From assembly GCA_016124945.1 (NCBI GenBank), contig WGMT01000042.1, positions 62,001-126,000 on the forward strand: a DNA stretch of 64,000 nucleotides, read 5' to 3'. A program made the translations under genes and the position numbers. The notes beneath the pieces are model-generated. The model was not told where the DNA came from, ran no database searches, and worked only from the letters and a program-made list of their open reading frames with translations. The stretch comes from a bacterium (GTDB taxonomy: Bacteria > Chloroflexota > Anaerolineae > Caldilineales > Caldilineaceae). This document shows, piece by piece, positions 28,573 to 36,568 of the stretch (its first letter is position 1; every line of letters starts with the position of its first letter).

Positions 28573-29787
28573 ATGAACTGGATACTCCGCAACACACGGG
28601 TGCAAGGATACGCCGAGATCGTCGACATTGCCATCGACGCCGGGAAGATTGCCGCCGTCGCCACCAACCTACCCGATTCCGGCGATCAGGAGTGGGATCT
28701 GGCCGGGCGCGTGCTGCTGCCGGGGTTGGTCGATTGCCATACCCATTTGGACAAAGCCTACACTGGCGCGGTCAACCACAGTGGCACCTTATTGGAAGCC
28801 ATCGACGTGTGGCGACAAACAAAGCTGACGCGCGGGCGTAAGGACCTGCTCAGCGCGGCCCGCAGGGCGTTGGAACAGGCCACGCTCCACGGTGTCACCG
28901 CGCTGCGTACCCACGTCGACGCCGAACTCGCAAGCGACCTCGTCGCCGTTGAAGCCCTACTTTCGCTACGCGAAGAGACACGTCACCAGATCGACTTGCA
29001 GATCGTCGTCTTGGGATCGGCCAGCCAGTCTGCCGAGTTCGCCACGACGATGCGCACGGCATTGGACATGGGCGCAGACTGTATTGGCGGCGCGCCTGCC
29101 ATCACCCCCGATCCGCTGGCCGATCTCGACGCCATCTTCGCTCTGGCCGAACGCACCGGCAAGCCCATCGATCTGCACATCGACGAGACCGAAGATCCCC
29201 ACATGCTCACCCTGGCGGCGCTGGCCGAACGCACCCTCGCCCACGGCCTACAAGGACAGGTCACCGCGGGACACTGCTGTTCGCTGGCCTTCGTCGACGA
29301 GCCGACGGCGGGCAAGGTCATCGACGCCGTCGCTGCGGCGCAGATTCACATTGTCACATTGCCGCTGTGCAACCTTGTGCTCATGGGGCGGGGTCACCGT
29401 CCTGTCCCCCGCGGGGTGACGCGGGTGAAGGAGTTGCTGGCGGCAGGCGTCACCGTCAGCGCCGCGTCGGACAATGTGCAAGATCCCTTCAACCCGTTCG
29501 GCAGCCACGATCTCCTCCACATCGCCCAACTCACCGCCGCCACCGCCCACATGACCGGTATAGACGAACTCAGCCAATGCCTCGACATGGTCACCACCCA
29601 CCCGGCCCGTCTTTTCGGCCACAGCGGGCGCATCGCACCCGGCAAAGTCGCCGATCTCGTCGTCCTCGACACGCAAACGCCGCTCGAAGCCGTCACCGCG
29701 CCGCCGCTGCGCCTTGCGACATTCAAGCGCGGAAAGTTGGTGGTGAAGACGGAGGTGATGCGGGAATTCGTGATTCGTGATCCGTGA
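28573..29787 (+). CDS. Cytosine deaminase-like amidohydrolase (CodA family), intact metal site
   Basis: A 404-residue amidohydrolase-superfamily enzyme. All CodA-type ligands are visible: DCHTHLDK (HxH), DLHIDETED (His plus catalytic Glu), AGHCCSL (His) and SAASDNVQDPF (Asp). A GKVADLVVLD strand closes the metallo-dependent hydrolase fold. Family substrates are cytosine, isocytosine, creatinine and related cyclic ureas. Together with the adjacent creatininase-family enzyme it suggests hydrolysis of a ring amide or imine. AAAGG lies upstream of ATG 28573, and the upstream in-frame codons are repeat DNA. The final residues REFVIRDP run into the CGTGATC repeat. Confidence 0.87.
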   Translation: MNWILRNTRVQGYAEIVDIAIDAGKIAAVATNLPDSGDQEWDLAGRVLLPGLVDCHTHLDKAYTGAVNHSGTLLEAIDVWRQTKLTRGRKDLLSAARRALEQATLHGVTALRTHVDAELASDLVAVEALLSLREETRHQIDLQIVVLGSASQSAEFATTMRTALDMGADCIGGAPAITPDPLADLDAIFALAERTGKPIDLHIDETEDPHMLTLAALAERTLAHGLQGQVTAGHCCSLAFVDEPTAGKVIDAVAAAQIHIVTLPLCNLVLMGRGHRPVPRGVTRVKELLAAGVTVSAASDNVQDPFNPFGSHDLLHIAQLTAATAHMTGIDELSQCLDMVTTHPARLFGHSGRIAPGKVADLVVLDTQTPLEAVTAPPLRLATFKRGKLVVKTEVMREFVIRDP

Positions 29788-30224
29788 TCCGTGATTCGTG
29801 ATCCGTGATCCGTGATTCGTGATCCGTGATCCGTGATCCGTGATCCGTGATTCGTGATCCGTGATCCGTGATCCGTGATCCGTGATCCGTGATTCGTGAT
29901 TCGTGATCCGTGATCCGTGATTCGTGATCCGTGATCCGTGATCCGTGATCCGTGATCCGTGATTCGTGATTCGTGATTCGTGATCCGTGATCCGTGATCC
30001 GTGATCCGTGATCCGTGATCCGTGATCCGTGATCCGTGATCCGTGATCCGTGATCCGTGATTCGTGGGTTGAGTCTATTGACGGATTTGCTGAAAGCCCT
30101 TTCGTTGAGTAAACAATAAACGCAGCACTTTCCTTGAGGCAAACACGGATCACGGATCACGGATCACGGATCACGGATCACGAATCACGGATCACGAATC
30201 ACGAATCACGAATCACGAATCACG
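29769..30224. repeat. Giant inverted 7-bp tandem repeat (CGTGATC / GATCACG), 458-bp gene-free gap
   Basis: The left arm 29769-30065 holds about 42 copies of CGTGAT(C/T). The right arm 30144-30224 holds about 11.5 copies of the complementary unit (GGATCAC/GAATCAC). The loop of 78 bp (30066-30143) is unrelated sequence. The units vary only at one C/T position. The left arm starts within the last codons of the CodA-like gene, and the right arm ends about 20 bp before the next start. Long open frames across it are repeat translation, not genes. Confidence 0.9.
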
Positions 30225-30245
30225 TTTTCACAGAAAGACCCAACC

Positions 30246-31484
30246 ATGCACCTGATTCTGCGCAACGCTACCCTGCACACCGGCTACCGTGTGGACATCG
30301 GCATCGAAGACGGCGTGATCACGGCGATTGAACCCCACATCGCCGCCCCCGCTACCACTGAAATCGACGCAACGGGTTTCCTGACGCTGCCGGCCTTCGT
30401 CAATGGTCAGCTTCACGCCTGCAAATCGTTCTGGCGACGGCTGTTGGCTGAGTTGCCGCCGGAGGTACAGCAGTTGCCGCGGTTTGAGGCGGCGGCGCAT
30501 GTAAAGCGGCTGTCCACGCCCGAAAACGTCTTTGCGCGCGTGGACGAAGTGATGCGCCTGGCCGTGCAAAACGGCACCTGCGCCATTCGCCTCTTCGCCG
30601 ACGTCGACGCCGATTCGGGGCTGGCGGCGTTGGACGGTCTGTTGCAGATCCGTGAGAAGTACCGGCGCTGGATGACGGTGCAGGTAGTCGCCTTCCCACA
30701 GGACGGTTTCGCCGCGCCCGAAACCATGCGTCTGATGCACAAAGCGCTGGAAAGGGGCGCAGACGTGGTGGGCGGTATCCCCTGGATCGAACGACCGGAG
30801 GCAGCGCAGCAACGCCATGTGGAAGCGTGCTTTGAGCTGGCACAGCAGTATGATCGTGATCTGCACTTTGTGTGCGACGACGCCGCCGATCCATCGTTGC
30901 GCACGTTGGAAATGGTGGCGCGGCAAGCCCTGGCGCGGGGCTACGAAGGACGGGTCAGCGCCACCCAATGCGCCGCCCTCGCCGTCTACCCCGACGACTA
31001 TGCCGCGCAGGTGATCGATCTGCTTGTGGCGGGCGGCATCACCATCTTTTCCAACAGCCACGTCGCCCTCATCGCCACCGATTTCGAGGATCGCCAACCC
31101 TGGCCGCGCAGCATCACCCGTGTGCGTCAACTGCTGGATGCGGGTGTCCCTGTAGCAGCCGCCCAGGACGACATCGACAATTGGTTTTATCCCTTTGGGC
31201 GCAACGACATGCTGGAAGTGGCGCAGTTTATGGCGCACAACGGGCGCTTCGCCTGGAACGGCGAAGTGGACCGTGTGCTGCCAATGGTGACGTCCACACC
31301 GGCGCAGGTATTGGGCGTCGACAATTACGGACTGCATGTGGGCGCACCGGCCAATCTTGTTGTCCTCGACGCAGGGGGTTGGCACGACGCTATACAGTTT
31401 CAATCGGCCAAACGTTTTGTCGTCCTCCGCGGTGAGGTGGTGGCCGAAAGTGAGCGCAAGCAACTGTTTAGATTGGAGAAATAG
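30246..31484 (+). CDS. CodA-like amidohydrolase paralogue with altered metal ligands
   Basis: A 412-residue paralogue of the preceding deaminase with the same fold, starting MHLILRNATLHTGYRVDIGI and ending with VGAPANLVVLDAGG. Key positions differ: the HxH pair is QLH (VNGQLHACKSF), the His-x-x-Glu motif is HFVC (DLHFVCDD), and the third His is Gln (SATQCAAL). The late Asp (AAAQDDIDNWF) and one His remain. It may use a different metal arrangement, act as a subunit of the intact paralogue, or belong to an uncharacterised subfamily. The RBS AGAAAGA is near the ATG. Confidence 0.75.
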   Translation: MHLILRNATLHTGYRVDIGIEDGVITAIEPHIAAPATTEIDATGFLTLPAFVNGQLHACKSFWRRLLAELPPEVQQLPRFEAAAHVKRLSTPENVFARVDEVMRLAVQNGTCAIRLFADVDADSGLAALDGLLQIREKYRRWMTVQVVAFPQDGFAAPETMRLMHKALERGADVVGGIPWIERPEAAQQRHVEACFELAQQYDRDLHFVCDDAADPSLRTLEMVARQALARGYEGRVSATQCAALAVYPDDYAAQVIDLLVAGGITIFSNSHVALIATDFEDRQPWPRSITRVRQLLDAGVPVAAAQDDIDNWFYPFGRNDMLEVAQFMAHNGRFAWNGEVDRVLPMVTSTPAQVLGVDNYGLHVGAPANLVVLDAGGWHDAIQFQSAKRFVVLRGEVVAESERKQLFRLEK

Positions 31485-31502
31485 CCACGATTTAAACAAT
31501 TG

Positions 31503-31528
31503 TTAACACCCGCTCTATGCCGGGTTAA
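31503..31528. repeat. Short hairpin TTAACACCCG...CCGGGTTAA
   Basis: The stem is 9-10 bp with an imperfect base, located between the CodA-like gene and the lipoprotein gene. It lacks a T-run, so it is not a classic terminator. Confidence 0.4.
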
Positions 31529-31590
31529 TCTAGCAGTGCTACCCTGCTTTGATGTGTTCACAGATCACCATCCACAAGGAGAGAATATTT

Positions 31591-33330
31591 ATGCAGCATC
31601 CCATTCGTTTGATCGCACTGCTGTTGCTGGGCGTGTTGGTGTTGGCCGCCTGCCAGCCCACACCGCCGACGACGGCACCTGCACCGACAGCCGAACCCAC
31701 CACTGCGCCAGAACCAACCGCAGTACCCACCGAAGAACCTGTTGCAGAAGCAACCGCAGAACCCACCGAAGAACCCACCGAAGAACCCGCCGCGGAGGAG
31801 ATGACTGACGACGCAGAAGTAACGACGCCGCTCTTCTCGCCGCTGGGCACCTACGCCACCGGCATTATCGATGAGAGCGGTGCCGAAATCGTGGCCTACG
31901 ATCCCGGCACAGCGCGGGTCTTCTCCACCAATGCCGCCAACAACACGCTTGATGTCCTCGACGCCTCCGATCCCACCAATCCCACCCTGATTCAGTCGAT
32001 TGACCTGAGCGAATACGGTGCGGGGATCAACAGCGTCGCCGTCAAAAACGGTATCGTAGCAGTCGCCGTCGAAGCTGAAGCCGACGACGCCAACGGCGCC
32101 ATCGTCTTCTTCGATGTGGACGGCACCATGATTACCACCGTCGAAGCCGGCGTCCTGCCCGACATGATCACCTTCACGCCCGACGGCAGCAAGGTCCTCA
32201 CCGCCAACGAAGGTGAACCGAGCGACGACTACACAATCGATCCTGAAGGATCAGTGACCATTGTGGACATCTCGGGCGGTGTGGCAAACGTCACCCAGGA
32301 CAACGTCACCCAGGTGACCTTCACCCAGTTCAACGACGCCGAACTTGATCCGGCCATCCGCATCTTTGGGCCCAACGCCACCGTGGCCCAGGATCTCGAA
32401 CCTGAGTACATCGCCGTCTCGCCAGACAGCAGCACGGCGTTTGTGGTTCTACAAGAGAACAACGCCCTGGCCGTCATCGACATTGCCGCCGGCGAAGCCA
32501 CCGCCATTGTCCCCCTCGGCTTCAAGGATCACAGCCGGCCGGTGACAGATGCGTCCGGGGAGCGCGGCATGGGCTTCGACGCCAGCGACCGAGACGGCGC
32601 CATCAACATCCAGCACTGGCCCGTGCTCGGCATGTACATGCCCGACGCTATTGCGGCCTATGAAGCCAACGGCGCAGTTTACCTCGTCACCGCCAACGAA
32701 GGCGATGCACGCGCCTACGCCGGCTTCGACGAAGAGACCCGCGTCGGCGATCTGACACTGGATCCCACCGCCTACCCTAACGCCGCAGAACTCCAGGCCG
32801 AGGAAAATCTGGGCCGTCTGCGCACCAGCACCGTCATGGGCGACACCGACGGCGACGGCGATGTGGATCAGATCTACAGCTACGGCGCTCGCTCCTTCAC
32901 TATTTGGGACAGTGCCGGCAACGTAGTTTGGGACAGTGGTGATGCCCTGGAACAGATCACGGCGCAGAGGATGCCCGACTGGTTCAATGCCCAGGGCAAC
33001 GGCGAAAAAGACAGCCGCAGCGACGACAAGGGCATCGAACCTGAGGCCGTCACCCTCGGCGTCATGGATGGCCGCACCTACGCCTTTGTGGGCCTGGAAC
33101 GCCAGAGCGCCATTGTGATCTACGATATCACCGAGCCGACCGCGCCTACCTTCGTGGACTTCATCACCAACTGGAATCCCGAAGGCAGCACCGAAGATGG
33201 CAGCGCCGGTGACGTTTCACCTGAGGGACTCGTCTTCGTGCCCGCCGAAGAAAGCCCAACAGGCAAGGCACTGTTGATCGTTGCCAACGAGTTCAGCGGC
33301 ACAGTCTCGATTTGGGGCAGCAATCGGTAG
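31591..33330 (+). CDS. Choice-of-anchor I beta-propeller lipoprotein
   Basis: A 579-residue exported protein. The lipobox is LVLAAC (Cys near residue 19), followed by a Pro/Thr/Glu repeat linker (PTEEPVAEATAEPTEEPTEE) and then a propeller with FTPDGSKVLTANEGEPSDDY, LEPEYIAVSPDSSTAFVVL and YLVTANEGDARAYAGFDEE. The NEGEPS and NEGDAR motifs are typical of the choice-of-anchor I family, found in secreted alkaline-phosphatase-like or surface proteins of unknown function. RBS AAGGAGAG precedes ATG 31591, so upstream in-frame codons were excluded. Confidence 0.85.
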   Translation: MQHPIRLIALLLLGVLVLAACQPTPPTTAPAPTAEPTTAPEPTAVPTEEPVAEATAEPTEEPTEEPAAEEMTDDAEVTTPLFSPLGTYATGIIDESGAEIVAYDPGTARVFSTNAANNTLDVLDASDPTNPTLIQSIDLSEYGAGINSVAVKNGIVAVAVEAEADDANGAIVFFDVDGTMITTVEAGVLPDMITFTPDGSKVLTANEGEPSDDYTIDPEGSVTIVDISGGVANVTQDNVTQVTFTQFNDAELDPAIRIFGPNATVAQDLEPEYIAVSPDSSTAFVVLQENNALAVIDIAAGEATAIVPLGFKDHSRPVTDASGERGMGFDASDRDGAINIQHWPVLGMYMPDAIAAYEANGAVYLVTANEGDARAYAGFDEETRVGDLTLDPTAYPNAAELQAEENLGRLRTSTVMGDTDGDGDVDQIYSYGARSFTIWDSAGNVVWDSGDALEQITAQRMPDWFNAQGNGEKDSRSDDKGIEPEAVTLGVMDGRTYAFVGLERQSAIVIYDITEPTAPTFVDFITNWNPEGSTEDGSAGDVSPEGLVFVPAEESPTGKALLIVANEFSGTVSIWGSNR

Positions 33331-33370
33331 GAGCTTTCTTCCCACCCCACCCGTGCCCTTACGATAACAT

Positions 33371-33618
33371 GCGGAGAAAGCATCCTCAGATGCGGCATAG
33401 CACCCTCATTCCGGCATCTGAGGATGCCTACTCCACACGAAACTGGTGAATTGCTGAATTTTTGCAAAGGTGACGTAATTCAAAAAGAGCCATCCCGGCG
33501 TGGGATGGCTCTTTTGCTTTGCGAATCAATTTCAGTAATTCATGATTTTAACACAGAGTAGGCATCCTCAGATGCCGGGTAGACCTGAATAAGCCGCATC
33601 TGAGGATGCTCTCTCCGC
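33371..33618. repeat. 248-bp concentric palindrome between convergent genes
   Basis: Four arms are visible: A 33371-33395 (GCGGAGAAAGCATCCTCAGA...), B 33411-33434 (CCGGCATCTGAGGATGCC...), C 33556-33578 and D 33594-33618. A pairs with D (24 of 25), B with C (23 exact), and also A with B and C with D. The centre is a terminator stem. It fills the 318-bp gap between the anchor-I and beta-helix genes. Confidence 0.85.
33482..33516. terminator. Bidirectional rho-independent terminator
   Basis: The stem AAAAGAGCCATCCC / GGGATGGCTCTTTT with loop GGCGT is perfect over 14 bp, with an A-tract and T-tract on either side. It serves both convergent genes. Confidence 0.85.
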
Positions 33619-33648
33619 AATTTTGCAGAAAATCGTGAAGTACTGAAT

Positions 33649-35364
33649 TTAGCGGGAAACCACCGGTATGAAAAGCCGCACACTGACGGCTGCGCACTGT
33701 TCGGTGCGAGAAGTGACCTCGTTGCCGTCGACGATAGGCGGGGCGCTGTTGTTCGAGCACTGAAGTGCGCCGGTAATGGCGTTGCTGCGCATCACCAGCC
33801 CGGCCACATTGTCGATGGCCTGCAAGTTGCCGCCGATGTGGTTGCTGGTGGCAGCAAGCGCACGTCGATTGGCATCGAAGGTGAGGTTGCCCAAGATTTG
33901 TACACCGTCGATGGTGGCGCTGTCACCGGCGGCGATGTGAACGTTGCCGCCTACGCTGGAGCCGTTGTGGAGCGTAACCACAGTCGCGCCCTGCGCCTGT
34001 ACATGACCGTCTACAGTCAGGCGACTGGCTTTGAGGGTGGCGCCGCTGCCCACCGTCACATTGCCGGTGGCGCGGGTGCCCACCAGGTTGCAACTTGCGC
34101 CGTCGGGCACGACGATGTTCTGATAGGTCTGTGATCCCATGAAGCCCTGGCAATTGACACTGTTTCCGCCCGGCGCAGGGGACGGCACCTGTGGCTCGCC
34201 TGCGAAGCCTGCACATTGGTCCTCGAAGGCGGCGGCTTGGTTGCGGCCACCGGTCGGCGGTGGGCTGTTTTCCTTGCACTGCAAGTTGCCGTCGATACGG
34301 TTGTCGGTGACGGAGATCCAGCCACGGTTCTGGAAGATCTGGATGTTGCCGCCCACCTGGTTGTCGGTGGCGTTGAGGGCGCCGTTGTTCGATTCGTATT
34401 GAATGTCACCGATGACGACCACACCGTCAACGGTGGCGCTGGCGCCCTGCTTCACCTGAATGTTGCCACCCACACGTGAGTCTTTGTGCACGGTGACGTC
34501 GGTTGCGCCGTCGGCCTGGATATTGCCTTCTACGGTAACTTCAACGGCCAGGAGGACGGCGTTGACACCGACGGTGATGTTACCGTCTACAAAAGTGCCG
34601 TTGAGGGTACAACTGGCGCCGGCGGGCACTTCAAGGTTCTCGAAACTTCCACCGCTGATGACGCCGCGACATTGGCCGCCACCGCCGCCGGGCTGTGGTG
34701 GGGTGGCAGTGCTGCCAGGTGTAGCTGTGGGTAAAGGTGAAGGTGAAGGTAAGGGGGAAGATGTGGCGGTAGGGGTGGGCTGCGACGAAGCGCCGCCGAA
34801 AGAGGTGCATTGATCCTCAAGGCTGGCGGCCTGGTTGCCGCTGCCAGAAAATGGTGAGGCGTTCTCTTTGCACTGTAGGTTGCCGTCGATGCGGTTGTCG
34901 ATCACCTGCGCGCCGCCGCTGTTCTGGAAGATCTGAATATTGCCGCCGACGACATTGCGTTCAACACGCAGGAAATCGCTGTTGGATTCAAGCTGAATGT
35001 CACCGGTGACGTTGACGCTATTCACCGTGGCACCACCACCTTGCTTGATCTGCACACTGCCACCGACACGGGCATTCCCCTGCATAGTGACGTTGGTCGA
35101 TCCCTCGGCCTGGATGTTGCCACCAACGATGACGCCATTGGCGGTTAACGTCGCCGCCGTGCCGACGAGGATGTTGCCGTCGACGCGGGTGCCGTTGAGG
35201 GTGCAGTTTGCGCCGTCGGGCACGATGAGGTTCTCGAAACTCTGTGCGCCGATGGTTCCTCGACATTCCTCGCTGTGGGGGGCAGCCACAGTATTGGACA
35301 GGTTCAAGATAATAATGGCCGATGCGGCCAGAAGAGCGCTTGCCCAGGTTATGAATCGCAACAC
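33649..35364 (-). CDS. Secreted repeat protein, predicted beta-helix (triplicated cassette)
   Basis: A 571-residue exported protein with a signal peptide (MLRFITWASALLAASAIIIL..., AAP cleavage). It consists of three homologous cassettes of about 180 residues separated by a Pro/Thr/Ser linker (near 195-225) and a shorter one. Each cassette begins CRG/CQG...SFENL(I/E)VPDGA.C.LNGT and proceeds through short strands VDGNI.VG..A.L, V.GNIQA.GAT, VGGNIQ(V/I)KQG, GDIQYESN, VGGNIQIFQN and DNRIDGNLQCKEN. This turn periodicity predicts a right-handed beta-helix, as in polymer-forming cell-surface proteins. The function is not known. The C-terminus RLFIPVVSR is a candidate sorting tail. No operon partner lies nearby. 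Confidence 0.8.
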   Translation of the reverse strand: MLRFITWASALLAASAIIILNLSNTVAAPHSEECRGTIGAQSFENLIVPDGANCTLNGTRVDGNILVGTAATLTANGVIVGGNIQAEGSTNVTMQGNARVGGSVQIKQGGGATVNSVNVTGDIQLESNSDFLRVERNVVGGNIQIFQNSGGAQVIDNRIDGNLQCKENASPFSGSGNQAASLEDQCTSFGGASSQPTPTATSSPLPSPSPLPTATPGSTATPPQPGGGGGQCRGVISGGSFENLEVPAGASCTLNGTFVDGNITVGVNAVLLAVEVTVEGNIQADGATDVTVHKDSRVGGNIQVKQGASATVDGVVVIGDIQYESNNGALNATDNQVGGNIQIFQNRGWISVTDNRIDGNLQCKENSPPPTGGRNQAAAFEDQCAGFAGEPQVPSPAPGGNSVNCQGFMGSQTYQNIVVPDGASCNLVGTRATGNVTVGSGATLKASRLTVDGHVQAQGATVVTLHNGSSVGGNVHIAAGDSATIDGVQILGNLTFDANRRALAATSNHIGGNLQAIDNVAGLVMRSNAITGALQCSNNSAPPIVDGNEVTSRTEQCAAVSVRLFIPVVSR

Positions 35365-35516
35365 TTTGTCGATCCTTTCGTCGAAAGACTTTGCTGTATG
35401 TTAGATTGGCTTCAAGAGCCACGTGAAGACAAGGCTCACTAATCTAATGCTTGGCAACAGGCAGAAAAATACATGAGATTGTCGTAAGGGCACACGACAA
35501 GTGAAAGTTTCTGACG

Positions 35517-35984
35517 ATGACAAGCGATAGCAGCGGAATCGAGCCACTTCAATTTTCTGTAATCGAAGAGTCAGACAGCGAAATTGAGGGTTTCCTGTCG
35601 CGCCGGATCCGCGAGTTCAACAATGTTGTCTCGGAGCCACACCGCCGTGTGCGCGTGGACAAGCCACAGTCGCTGTCCATTGTGGTTCGCAACAGCGCAG
35701 GCGAGATTGTGGCTGGGTTGTCGTCTTCCACCTACTGGGAGTGGCTTGATATTGACAACCTGTGGGTATCCGAGCACCTGCGCGGCCAGGGGATTGGTCG
35801 TCAGTTGCTACGCCGCGCCGAAAGCCTGGCCCAAGCGCGTGGCTGCCGACGGGTGATGCTGACAACATTCAGTTTTCAGGCGCGCGGCTTCTACGAAAAA
35901 GAAGGCTATCAGGTGGTGGGCGCGCTGGAAGATTACCCGCCCGGGGGGGTGTATTATTGGATGAGGAAAGAGATGGTGGGGTGA
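35517..35984 (+). CDS. GNAT family N-acetyltransferase
   Basis: A 155-residue acetyltransferase. The acetyl-CoA-binding loop LRGQGIGRQLLRRAESLAQARGC is near residue 90, preceded by IDNLWVSEHLRGQG, with FQARGFYEKEGY near 123. The substrate is unknown. The stop codon TGA is the first triplet of a GTGACAAG tandem repeat, so the C-terminal end is defined by repeat sequence. It stands alone. Confidence 0.85.
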   Translation: MTSDSSGIEPLQFSVIEESDSEIEGFLSRRIREFNNVVSEPHRRVRVDKPQSLSIVVRNSAGEIVAGLSSSTYWEWLDIDNLWVSEHLRGQGIGRQLLRRAESLAQARGCRRVMLTTFSFQARGFYEKEGYQVVGALEDYPPGGVYYWMRKEMVG

Positions 35985-36101
35985 CAAGGTGACAAGGTGA
36001 CAAGGTGACAAGGTGACAAGGTGACAAGGTGACAAGGTGACAAGGTGACAAGGTGATCGTGACAGGAATGTGTCCCCGCGTCAACAGGGTTGACACATTC
36101 C
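35981..36101. repeat. GTGACAAG tandem array and adjacent hairpin
   Basis: Nine exact 8-bp GTGACAAG units run from 35981 to 36052 without a complementary partner arm. A hairpin follows, GGAATGTGTC (36065-36074) with GACACATTCC (36092-36101), then a short GTCGTCGGTC tract. The gap holds no gene. Confidence 0.8.
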
Positions 36102-36199
36102 GTCGTCGGTCGTCCGTCGTCGGTCCTATGCCCGCGACCAATGCTGCCCCGTCTACGTATAGCATTGTACAAACTCAAAACACGCAAAAGGAGCGTTTT

Positions 36200-36568
36200 A
36201 TGTCTTTTTTAGGGAATTTGGTCTGGTTGATTTTTGGGGGGTTGATTGCAGGGTTTATCTACATCTTGGGGGGGCTGGTGCTCTGCCTCACCATTGTGGG
36301 GATTCCATTCGGTTTACAGGCGATCAAGCTGGGTGTGGCCACGCTTACGCCTTTCGGCAAAGAGGTGGTAGAGACACGTAATGCCGACAGCCCGCTCAAG
36401 TTGATCTTCAACCTGATCTGGATTCTGTTGTTCGGTTGGGAGATCGCGGTGGCGCATCTGATCTCGGCGGCGATCCTGGCGGTTACCATCATCGGGCTGC
36501 CGTTTGCCAAGCAGCACATCAAATTGTTGCCTATCGCCCTGCTGCCCTTTAGCCGCGATTTGCGCTAG
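36200..36568 (+). CDS. yccF: YccF family inner-membrane protein
   Basis: A 122-residue membrane protein with two copies of the YccF domain, each a hydrophobic hairpin ending in a conserved basic/amphipathic turn: IVGIPFGLQAIKLGVATLTPFG and IIGLPFAKQHIKLLPIALLPF. It is related to DUF307. The function is unknown in any organism. AAGGAG lies 7 bp before ATG 36200. Its 3' end overlaps the convergent DMT transporter gene by 20 bp. Confidence 0.88.
   Translation: MSFLGNLVWLIFGGLIAGFIYILGGLVLCLTIVGIPFGLQAIKLGVATLTPFGKEVVETRNADSPLKLIFNLIWILLFGWEIAVAHLISAAILAVTIIGLPFAKQHIKLLPIALLPFSRDLR

Noticed and set aside
29248-30160. Minus-strand frames translating as RITDHGSRITDHG... repeats
   Set aside because: They are direct translation of the 7-bp tandem array, have no RBS and run antisense into the CodA-like gene.
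29769-30224. Possible CRISPR array
   Set aside because: The unit is 7 bp, contiguous, with no spacers. The same applies to the 8-bp GTGACAAG array at 35981.
33838-35404. Several plus-strand ORFs across the beta-helix gene
   Set aside because: They arise from the opposite strand of the repetitive beta-helix coding sequence.
36053-36199. N-terminal extension of the YccF protein
   Set aside because: The extension is repeat and hairpin DNA. AAGGAG just before ATG 36200 and the family start fix the gene there.
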